A stretch of 39,010 bases of DNA from Pseudomonadota bacterium. Its GTDB lineage: Bacteria; Desulfobacterota; Desulfobacteria; Desulfobacterales; Desulfolunaceae. A program made the translations under genes and the position numbers. Below the pieces are notes generated by a model. The model ran no database searches and was not told the origin of the DNA. It saw only the letters and a program-made list of their open reading frames with translations. Shown here in pieces: positions 16,805 to 23,757 of this stretch. The stretch spans positions 1-39,010 of the forward strand of contig JAHIRD010000050.1 of NCBI GenBank assembly GCA_018818835.1, given 5' to 3'. Position 1 is the stretch's first letter. Each line of letters begins with the position of its first letter.

Positions 16805-16932
16805 GGTCCAACCTTTTAAAAAGATTGCCAAATAGGTTTTTAAGGCCATGGTATGCCCTCACCTTTGACGCATCAGGGTTATTGCCTCAACCCATTTGTC
16901 CAGCTTTTTAAAAGCTGGCCGCTGGAGGCATA
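16805..16932. repeat. Dispersed repeat, family B, shorter copy
   Basis: It shares two blocks with 26402-26630 in the same order: a left block CCAACCTTTTAAAAAGATTG with GCCAAATAGGTTTTT, and a right block CCCATTTGTCCAGCTTTTTA with GCTGG and GGAGGCAT. It contains the hairpin CCAGCTTTT/AAAAGCTGG (about 16899-16919). No coding potential is seen. Confidence 0.65.
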
Positions 16933-17173
16933 TTCGGCGTGCTCGTCGTGTGCTTATAACCAGTCATGGTTATTTTGAACCTTGCTTTTCCAGCTCTGGC
17001 TCTGCTTAACTTTTTGTGATAAAATGAAAAAATAAATTCTTCGGGCGGAATTGTCCTTTCGCAGTGGTTATGATTTATCTCGCATTTTTTTCGAGAATTC
17101 AACGTGTTTTCATTTACATCTTCCTTCATGTAGAGTTTTTCAATACGGTCACGTCAACCAAAAGGAGATTGCC

Positions 17174-18199
17174 ATGGATTTATCGACCAAATACCTGGGT
17201 TTGAAATTAAAAAACCCCATTATTGTGGGAAGTTCCGGGCTGACCGGAACAGTCAAAGGCGTTAAAAAACTTGCAGATAACGGAGCTGCGGCCATCGTTT
17301 TGAAATCCTTGTTTCAGGAAGAGATATTTTTTGAAAGCGACGATGTCATCAGAAAAATGAAAAAGGAGCATCCGGATGTCCAGTATTTTGACTACGATGG
17401 GAAGAAAAATCCCATTGAGTTCTACGGATACAAGGTCCGGGAAGATAATCTGAAACGTTACACCACCCTGATCCGGGACTGTAAGAGTGGTGTTCATATT
17501 CCCATTATCGCCAGTGTGAACTGTTTCTACGATTCGCTGGAATGGGTTTTATTTGCACGGGAGCTGGAACAGGCCGGGGCCGATGCCTTGGAATTGAACA
17601 TGTTTTTCCCCCCCACGGATTTCAGTGCGAACCGCCAGGGCAAAGAAACGATCTACTTTGAAACCATAGATAAAATCAGTAAGGAAATCTCAATCCCCAT
17701 TTCCATGAAAATCAGCTATTATTTTACAGATCTTGGACCCATGATCAAAGCCTTGTCCGAAACGGATATCAAAGGGCTGGTTCTTTTTAATCGATTTTTC
17801 AGTCCGGATTTTGATATCCAGAAACTAGAGGTCAAGCCCTCCTTTGTGTTCAGCGCTCCTTCTGAGTTGGCCCAGTCCTTACGCTGGATTGCCATTATGG
17901 CCAACAAGGTCAGCTGCGATCTGGCCGCGTCCACCGGAATCCATGACGGGGAGGCCGTGATCAAGGAAATCCTGGCTGGAGCCGATGTTGTTCAGGTGGT
18001 GTCAGCTCTGTATATCCATGGGCCGGGCCATATCCAGTCCATGCTTGATGATCTGAAATCCTGGATGAAGTCCCATGGTTTTGGAAGCATATCGGATTTT
18101 AAAGGAAAACTGTCCCAGGAAGCAAGCAAGGATCCCAAGCTTTACGAACGAACCCAGTTCATGAAATATTTTGCCGGGAAAAGCAATGTGATCAGCTGA
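17174..18199 (+). CDS. Dihydroorotate dehydrogenase-like FMN TIM-barrel protein
   Basis: 341 residues from the ATG at 17174, chosen because AAAGGAGATTGCC lies directly upstream; the frame is open further upstream but without a ribosome site. The N-terminus (MDLSTKYLGLKLKNPIIVGSS) and C-terminal barrel elements (ASTGIHDGEAVIKEILAGADVVQV, for phosphate binding) match class 1 DHODH-like proteins. The catalytic loop is altered: where DHODH has N-x-S-C-P-N, this protein has LELNMFFPPTD, so the Ser/Cys base is missing. It is thus probably not a pyrimidine enzyme but belongs to the DHODH-like branch common in anaerobes. The reaction is unknown. Its stop is 3 bp from the convergent YhcH-family stop. 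Confidence 0.85.
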   Translation: MDLSTKYLGLKLKNPIIVGSSGLTGTVKGVKKLADNGAAAIVLKSLFQEEIFFESDDVIRKMKKEHPDVQYFDYDGKKNPIEFYGYKVREDNLKRYTTLIRDCKSGVHIPIIASVNCFYDSLEWVLFARELEQAGADALELNMFFPPTDFSANRQGKETIYFETIDKISKEISIPISMKISYYFTDLGPMIKALSETDIKGLVLFNRFFSPDFDIQKLEVKPSFVFSAPSELAQSLRWIAIMANKVSCDLAASTGIHDGEAVIKEILAGADVVQVVSALYIHGPGHIQSMLDDLKSWMKSHGFGSISDFKGKLSQEASKDPKLYERTQFMKYFAGKSNVIS

Positions 18200-18202
18200 G
18201 GG

Positions 18203-18697
18203 TCAGGACGATGGGCCCACTGAAATTTTCACCACGACTTTATGAATACTCCCTTTTGAGATCATGGGCATATGCGCGTCTTCCGGGAAGAAGATCACAA
18301 AGGCGCCGGGTTTGGTTGTTATCCAGGCATCCGGTTCATCCGTGAAGAATTGAATGTCCGATTCCAGATCATACGTCGTACATGGCTGGTGGCAGGATGA
18401 CTTGGGACGCCAGCCCATGTCATCAATTCCATCCAGAAGCAACTGGATATCAATGTATTTCTCATGGGTTTCGAGTTTGGAATTCTCTTTCATGCGGCCA
18501 TTATCCTTTGCAATCGTTGCAAAGACATGGTCATGATCAATGACATACTTGCCCACGGGCAATTGTTTCAGATCCGGCCTCTTGAGAAATTCAAACGCTT
18601 TTTCAAATCCTTTGTTTAGCGGTAAATAACAGTCCGCATTGACTAATATATCTAAAATCATGGCATGTTTATCCGAAAATTGGGTAATATTATCCAT
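18203..18697 (-). CDS. YhcH/YjgK/YiaL family protein (DUF386)
   Basis: 164 residues with the cupin-like family features: NGRMKENSKLETHEKYIDIQ (conserved E-x-H-x-x-Y-I-D-I-Q), an acidic middle, and the metal-site segment FVIFFPEDAHMP followed by HKVVVKI. Family members (YhcH, YiaL, EbgC) bind metal and are associated with sialic acid, sugar-acid or beta-galactoside metabolism. No sugar genes are next to it here, so the substrate is open. It starts at the ATG at 18697 after AAGGATGTCCCC. It is convergent with the DHODH-like gene. Confidence 0.88.
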   Translation of the reverse strand: MDNITQFSDKHAMILDILVNADCYLPLNKGFEKAFEFLKRPDLKQLPVGKYVIDHDHVFATIAKDNGRMKENSKLETHEKYIDIQLLLDGIDDMGWRPKSSCHQPCTTYDLESDIQFFTDEPDAWITTKPGAFVIFFPEDAHMPMISKGSIHKVVVKISVGPSS

Positions 18698-18883
18698 GGG
18701 GACATCCTTGCTGTGGCTGCCCCAGCCCGAGGAACCTTAAGCGACGGTCTGAACATCACCATGGCTTTTTATTCGCCCAGCCTAATGCATTCCATGGCTA
18801 TTTACAATAAAATCCATCAAAACAGAGACAAAACTAAATGGGAGTCACTCCGTCCCAGTGACAGTCATTCCGCCCTTCCGGAA

Positions 18884-19108
18884 TTAAAGCCAGCCTGGTC
18901 CCAGGCGTTCCTGGCAGATACGATCATATTCTTCCTGATCAAATCTGTCTTTCTTTCTTCTAACGCTGTTGCGTCGTTCCATACATTTCCCAAGGCCTAT
19001 GTATTTTGTATCAAAAGAGATTCTTCGGCAGTCGGTTTTTCGTTGATCGTGATCCTTTGGAAGGGGGGATAGGGGGGTGTTTTTTTTTGATTTTATAAAT
19101 TTGAACAT
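18884..19108 (-). CDS. Small basic hypothetical protein, 74 residues
   Basis: The start at 19108 is chosen because a near-perfect Shine-Dalgarno (AAGGAGGT) sits 4 nt upstream; a longer version of the frame has no such site. The protein begins MFKFIKSKKNTPLSPLPKDH, is rich in Lys and Arg (ERRNSVRRKKDRF) and has three Cys. It ends QERLGPGWL. No signal peptide or transmembrane segment is present. I do not recognise the family. The ribosome site and the isolated position make a real gene likely. It could be a small nucleic-acid or regulator-binding protein, but nothing in the sequence proves this. Confidence 0.6.
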   Translation of the reverse strand: MFKFIKSKKNTPLSPLPKDHDQRKTDCRRISFDTKYIGLGKCMERRNSVRRKKDRFDQEEYDRICQERLGPGWL

Positions 19109-19205
19109 GCTGACCTCCTTCATGCCAAATTGACGGCATCTATAAAAAATTATAAGATGTTTATGCCTGAAAATCAAGGTAAACAAGGCCCGGAACGTTC
19201 AGATT

Positions 19206-19290
19206 TAATGGCGTCGTAAAAAGTCCGATATTCGGCGTGATATAGTGTTTGGTAGGAGTCTTCACGCCCGGCCAAACACAATGCCCTGTA
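19206..19290. repeat. Dispersed palindromic repeat, family A, left part
   Basis: AATGGCGTCGTAAAAAGTCC with GGCGTGATATAGTGTTTGG and CCGGCCAAACACAATGCC. It has the left end and core of the elements around thyX, but the right end is not recognisable. Confidence 0.65.
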
Positions 19291-19985
19291 TCGTTTGATA
19301 ACTATGCGAACGGGTGGTGAGTAAAAAATATGTGTTGCCGGGTGTGGGAGCTTGGGAACCCATGGGGGGTTACCCTGTGAACGAATACTGCCAAAAAAAT
19401 GTTATTATTTAACAATTTGTTACCATATATGTCATGATTTTTTGATTGTCAAAGCCAATTCAATTTTCAAGGTATTTCTATCATACATGCCTTATTGGAC
19501 GTTTATTCAGGCCGTATCTGTTGATTTCTAATTCGAGTTTGAATGTGATCACATCCATCGGCACCATAAAGCCTTCCTACCTGGTTCCCTTGTCCATGCA
19601 GGCATCTGTTCAGGCCATCAAAGAAAAATGGCCCAACATCCTTGGGACAGCACGAGGACAATGGCCGCGATTTGATCACAAATCGCAATGATCTCATTTT
19701 CCACATATCCACAAAAAACCGTGAGTTCAAGGTTTCAGATCTGATCACTTGCAAGATATTGCAACTATATGATATCGTTTAATTGATAAGCCCCATAACG
19801 AGTTAGTTATACAAATCATTCTTTGGCAAGAAACTCATGACATTTTACTCCAGGTGAAACAGGCTCAGCAATAAGGTTAAGACCCAAAATTACGGAAAAG
19901 AGATAGGTGGAAACAATGAAAATGATAATTATTCGTACTTCGGATATTTGAAAAACCTGAGTCTCAATGGGAAAAAAAGAACGTA
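19291..19985. other. 695-bp gap without a recognisable gene
   Basis: AT-rich in its outer parts. Frames of about 80 codons on both strands around 19446-19754 have a more GC-rich, coding-like composition, but I recognise no family and no ribosome site, so this may be the remnant of a decayed gene. The end of the gap must hold the promoter of the solute-binding protein gene. Confidence 0.45.
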
Positions 19986-20792
19986 ATGATAAAAAAAATA
20001 AAGTTTGTCTGTTTTGCTTTCATAGCGTTTTTTAGCGCAATTACTTTTGCCTGTTCGGATCAGGCCCCCCAAGTATTGGAGATAGCCTTCAATGACACTG
20101 TCTCCAAGCCGTGGAAATGGAAGGAAAACGGAAACTATGTGGGGCCATTTCTTGATGTCATGCAGGAAGTTGCTAATCGTAGCGGAATAAAGATTACCTT
20201 GAACCCCTTGCCCTGGAAACGTGTGCTTGCCGAGATGAAAGCAGGTGTGATGGATGGTTTTATCGGAGGGTATAAAACACCTGAACGAGAAATATTTGCC
20301 GATTTCCTCGACACGCCGATATGCTGGACGACCATATCTGTTTTTGTCAGAAAGGGAAACGAATTTCCATTTCATAGCATTGACTATCTATACGGGAAAA
20401 AAATAGGTATTGTCCGCGGATATTCGACCAGCAATGAATTCGATATAGCATGGAAAAACGGGAAAATTACCGTCATAGAGCTCGGGAGTTATGAAAGTTT
20501 GGTTAAAATGCTTGATGCGGACAGACTGGACGGGATTGCAGGAGCGACGTCAACGATTCAGGCTCATTTTATTAATATGAAGAGGATGAACCGATTTGTG
20601 AATCTGCCCCATCTGATTATAGGCCCCAAACCGATTTATATCTGCCTTTCCAAAAACTCTAAAATCTTGAACCGCCAAGACCTGATTGCCAAAATGAATA
20701 AGGCGATCCGTGACATGGAAAAAGACCAATCCTTTGAAAAAATTTCCCAAAAATACGGTTATGATAAATGCATTGTTTTCGGTTGCCCATGA
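19986..20792 (+). CDS. Periplasmic solute-binding protein, family 3 type
   Basis: 268 residues. A signal peptide (KKIKFVCFAFIAFFSAITFA) is followed by the SBP_bac_3 fold: LEIAFNDTVSKPWKW, GPFLDVMQEVANRSGIKI, a typical MKAGVMDGFIGGYKTPERE ligand loop, then GKKIGIVRGYS and ADRLDGIAGATST. Such proteins bind amino acids or similar small ligands. No ABC permease or ATPase is next to it, so it may be an orphan binding protein or a sensor partner. A Cys follows the hydrophobic stretch (TFAC), but the lipobox is poor, so lipidation is doubtful. The ribosome site is weak, and codon use looks more AT-rich than in neighbouring genes. Confidence 0.82.
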   Translation: MIKKIKFVCFAFIAFFSAITFACSDQAPQVLEIAFNDTVSKPWKWKENGNYVGPFLDVMQEVANRSGIKITLNPLPWKRVLAEMKAGVMDGFIGGYKTPEREIFADFLDTPICWTTISVFVRKGNEFPFHSIDYLYGKKIGIVRGYSTSNEFDIAWKNGKITVIELGSYESLVKMLDADRLDGIAGATSTIQAHFINMKRMNRFVNLPHLIIGPKPIYICLSKNSKILNRQDLIAKMNKAIRDMEKDQSFEKISQKYGYDKCIVFGCP

Positions 20793-20913
20793 CAATGAAA
20801 TAAGCCTTGAGGTTATGATGACCTACACTCTGCGCTGCAAAAAATTATAATTTGCAGGATCTCTTCTTTCTTTTTTAATGCTTCTCCGAAGATCAATTCA
20901 AAGGTTGCGTTAA

Positions 20914-21159
20914 TCATTTAATTGAGATTATCACCCAATACTGTATTAAGGATTGAATCAAATACATGGGATCGACGAGATACAGGGTCTGGAATATATT
21001 AATTCCTTGTGCCTTTGCAATAAATCCCACCGTGGAAAAAATATTTCCGGCAACACAGCCCAGCAAGGATGTGATACTTCCGGCAAGGGCATATGCCTGT
21101 GTATCGCCTCTACCAAATATTTTCACGGCCATACCGACCGCAAAGCCAAGGCCATCCAT
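20914..21159 (-). pseudogene. Fragment of a small membrane protein
   Basis: 81 codons reading DGLGFAVGMAVKIFGRGDTQ, then AYALAGSITSLLGCVAGNIF. This G-x-A-V-x-x-F-G-x-G...G-x-x-x-S-L-L-G-C-x-x-G-N pattern is familiar from a two-helix membrane domain (V-R-x-x-G-K-G...L-G-C-x-x-G-N) found at the end of some hypothetical proteins. The N-terminal part such proteins carry is missing, a stop lies just upstream, and no ribosome site precedes the frame. It is probably a decayed gene remnant. Confidence 0.45.
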
Positions 21160-21188
21160 ATTTTGGAATTATCAGCTCAATACAATAC

Positions 21189-22871
21189 TTAAAAACTATA
21201 CAACCAGTAGTCTCGACTGACGGTTGCGCGGATCGGTCCTCCGAATTTTGCCACCGGTGACAGGCCGAAACCTCTACGGATGCTTAATTTTGCATCAATG
21301 CCAATGGCTGCGACTCCGGAATCAGCCGCAACACCAAGAGAGAAGATCAGATCCGTGGTCCCGTAATCGGCTGTTAGTCCTCCCGAAGCAAAACCAACGC
21401 CAGCACTGAAACCAATGCTTTCCTCACCAAAGGTAAGACAGAAAAATCCATCGGCACAGGCCTCCATTCCCGTATCAAACAGGGGACCCCGCTCACCTTC
21501 GGGTGTCATGGCTGCAAGGGCCTCAGCAATTGCATCCTGCTCGCAGGCAGATGAAATCCCTGCGAGTTCCTCTTTGTAAAAGGCGATTTCATCATCAATA
21601 GCTGTCGTATATGAACTTTCGCTCATCTGAACCTGCCAGTCGACAAAATCATACAGAGCCGTAATGTCCGACGGGGAAAGCTCATTGATACGATCTTCAA
21701 TGGCATCATAGGAACAACTTCTGTATCTTGCGCGGTATGCCGCGGCCAAACCGATTTCAATATTAATATAACCAATGTTCCGGCTGTGCTGCCGTGTTAT
21801 CTCTGCGGCCATCCTGCTGCAATAATCCATGTCACAGATAAACCAGCAGTCCAATCCTGCATCCGGATCTTCCATGCACAACTGCTCGCACTGTGCATAA
21901 CTTTGCCCAATAAGTGCCCGGTTATTTTCATGGGCCATGCCATCACGATAGGCATCATTCACTACAGGAATCATCTGCTCCATCATCCATCCGGTATGCT
22001 CTTCAGAACAATGGCCGATTTCACTCCTGACCTCTGATGCTGCCCTTGACAAAGGCAGTCTTACCCCGGGAGGTTCCACAGGAATGACAGCGCCTCCCGC
22101 AGCTTCTATCTGCTCTTTAAGAGCAAGGGCCTCATCGTTTCGAGGGTTAACGGAAAGAGCCTGTCCCGCATGGAGAGCTGCGCCGGTGACATCTCCCTGC
22201 CGAAGCAAGAGTGCGCCCAGTTTGATGTTGATGAAAACCGAATCCGGGTGTGACATCAGTGCCATCTGATAACAATAGGACGCCCGTTCAGGATCATCGT
22301 CATGCTCATAAAGAGACCCGAGACTAGACCAGGCAGTCCATAATTCCGGGTTTGAGCGGGTCAGCCCTAAGAGGAACTGCTTGGCGTCAGAATAGCGCTC
22401 GGAAGCAAGAAGTGACCAGCCAAACTGATTCATGGCATAGGCATTCAAGGGATCAGCAAGGACAGCACGGCTGAACGCCCAGATCCCAAGATTAAGGTCG
22501 CCTTGTAATACTGCACCGTTTCCGGCCATCATAAAGGCGTCACATTCATTTTCCGGCGCAATTTGATACCGGGGAGGGTCAGCCTTTGTCAAATGTGGAA
22601 CAGATTTATGTGACAAGGTATCGGCTATATGATCCGATATTGCCTGTCGCGTTGCTCCAGGCACGTGGGCCCTAATTTCAACTTCAATGGTTTGGGCAAT
22701 TAACGTTAGATCACCTGCTGCCGGAGAAGCTTCGAGAAAAGAACCGGTCCAGGGAAGGGTGCCTTGGGTCGGAGTCGTTGTACCTCCACCCCCACTCCCA
22801 CCACATCCGGAACAGAGAATAAGGATAGATACAAACATAAGAAAATCGGAAAAACGACGCTGGGGTATCAT
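21189..22871 (-). CDS. TPR-containing, cysteine-rich lipoprotein of unknown function
   Basis: 560 residues from the ATG at 22871, preferred over the ATG five codons earlier because AGGAG lies 7-8 nt upstream of it and inside the longer version. A lipoprotein-type signal ends in LILCSGCGGSGGGG, predicting lipidation and a flexible Gly/Thr linker. Residues about 110-265 form four TPR-like repeats (GDLNLGIWAFSRAVLADPLN, AWSSLGSLYEHDDDPERASY, LGALLLRQGDVTGAALHAGQ). The middle (about 285-365) is rich in Cys. The last 80 residues are Gly-rich beta sequence (IGFSAGVGFASGGLTADYG) ending in Trp-Leu-Tyr-Ser-Phe, reminiscent of an outer-membrane strand. It is likely a periplasmic or outer-membrane scaffold. 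No neighbour suggests a role. Confidence 0.75.
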   Translation of the reverse strand: MIPQRRFSDFLMFVSILILCSGCGGSGGGGTTTPTQGTLPWTGSFLEASPAAGDLTLIAQTIEVEIRAHVPGATRQAISDHIADTLSHKSVPHLTKADPPRYQIAPENECDAFMMAGNGAVLQGDLNLGIWAFSRAVLADPLNAYAMNQFGWSLLASERYSDAKQFLLGLTRSNPELWTAWSSLGSLYEHDDDPERASYCYQMALMSHPDSVFINIKLGALLLRQGDVTGAALHAGQALSVNPRNDEALALKEQIEAAGGAVIPVEPPGVRLPLSRAASEVRSEIGHCSEEHTGWMMEQMIPVVNDAYRDGMAHENNRALIGQSYAQCEQLCMEDPDAGLDCWFICDMDYCSRMAAEITRQHSRNIGYINIEIGLAAAYRARYRSCSYDAIEDRINELSPSDITALYDFVDWQVQMSESSYTTAIDDEIAFYKEELAGISSACEQDAIAEALAAMTPEGERGPLFDTGMEACADGFFCLTFGEESIGFSAGVGFASGGLTADYGTTDLIFSLGVAADSGVAAIGIDAKLSIRRGFGLSPVAKFGGPIRATVSRDYWLYSF

Positions 22872-23157
22872 AAAGATTCTCCTCATCTTAAAGATGGTAT
22901 TTTTGAATCAAATTTTTTTTATGAGTCCCTAAAATCAAACGGCAATAAAATTAATGACAATTTTATGATTAGCTCGGGTTTGGAGTCAAGATATTTCAGC
23001 GAAAAAAGTTCTTTTAAATGGAATTTAATTCAAGGGTTCTTTAGATTGTCAGACGTTCCGGTTTGGGATGTTTTGTTAAACCGGAGAATTGAGTTGCCAA
23101 AAAAATGATATTCTCTATAAATTCAAATCATTCCATATGGAATTGGACAGGATCCAC

Positions 23158-23265
23158 GATATCATCGGCATCACCTTCAACATCCCCTATGTGCTTCTGA
23201 TCGTCATCGCCCGGCTTGCGGAATTTGACTATTCTGTCATCGAAGCAACCCACGACCTTGGGGGC
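23158..23265 (+). pseudogene. PotC-like polyamine permease fragment
   Basis: 36 codons reading DIIGITFNIPYVLLIVIARL, then AEFDYSVIEATHDLG. This is the segment just before the E-A-x-x-L-G ATPase-contact loop of PotB/PotC-type permeases. Everything before and after is missing, and the frame passes straight into a PotD fragment in another frame. It is a relic of a spermidine/putrescine ABC transporter. Confidence 0.65.
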
Positions 23266-23270
23266 AAATG

Positions 23271-23465
23271 TTCGCCAAACTCAAGGCTGGCGGCGGCGGA
23301 TACGACATCACCTTTCCGTCCGTAGATTACACGTCCATCATGATCAAGGAAGGCATGCTGGAGAAAATCACCAAAAATCTGATTCCCAATTTTAAAAATA
23401 TCGATCCCGAACTGATTGCCGGGATCACTTATGATGCGAACTGCGAGTATTCCGTCCTTGAGTAA
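23271..23465 (+). pseudogene. PotD-like polyamine-binding protein fragment
   Basis: About 60 codons reading KLKAGGGGYDITFPSVDYTS and IMIKEGMLEKITKNLIPNFK. This matches the ligand-binding N-terminal lobe of PotD (G-Y-D-I-x-F-P-S...M-I-x-E-G-M-L-E-K-I...I-P-N-x-K-N-I-D-P). The signal peptide and the C-terminal three quarters are gone. It lies in the same order as a normal potC-potD pair, so an internal deletion fused the two genes. Confidence 0.72.
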
Positions 23466-23621
23466 AGCTCTATGATAACGTCCACATCTTTTGTTGGTTG
23501 AATCTCTGCAACACCCGGATCGGTTATCAGCAACTCGACCGTTGCACCACCTAAAAAAGCAACGTCATGAACCAGATCACCCAAATTACGGGCAACGCAA
23601 GCTTTATTATTGAATTGCTCT
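23432..23621 (-). pseudogene. AbiEii/nucleotidyltransferase-family fragment
   Basis: The minus frame between two stops reads NKACVARNLGDLVHDVAFLG, GATVELLITDPG and PTKDVDVIIELYSRTEY. This is the nucleotidyltransferase core (L-G-G-x-T-V... then D-V-D-V catalytic Asp pair) of small AbiEii-like proteins. No ATG opens it, a TAA lies at the N-terminal side, and the C-terminal part is lost where it meets the PotD relic. It is probably a remnant of a toxin-antitoxin or abortive-infection gene. Confidence 0.65.
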
Positions 23622-23718
23622 TATTCAAGATCAACCAAAAAATAAAGACCAACAACCAAACTATTTTTTGCGGAGTTTTTTATAAAAAAATGACACCCCG
23701 GAGGGAAAAGAAAAATAA

Positions 23719-23756
23719 CCGGGCAGTCACAAAAGCGTGACTGCCCGGGTTTTTTA
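23719..23756. terminator. Bidirectional terminator at the end of the glutamate synthase operon
   Basis: CCGGGCAGTCAC (23719-23730) pairs with GTGACTGCCCGG (23737-23748) over a 6-nt loop. T-rich sequence follows on the plus side (23750-23756) and the A-rich AAAAATAA gives U residues on the minus side. It lies immediately after the minus-strand operon's last stop (23758). Confidence 0.92.
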
Positions 23757-23757
23757 T

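Noticed and set aside
17051-17173. A longer N-terminus for the dihydroorotate-dehydrogenase-like protein
   Set aside because: The extra 41 codons have no ribosome site and no similarity, whereas AAAGGAG directly precedes the ATG at 17174.
19446-19754. Possible transposase remnant in frames on both strands
   Set aside because: No DDE motif, inverted ends or recognisable family could be seen; left as an unassigned gap.
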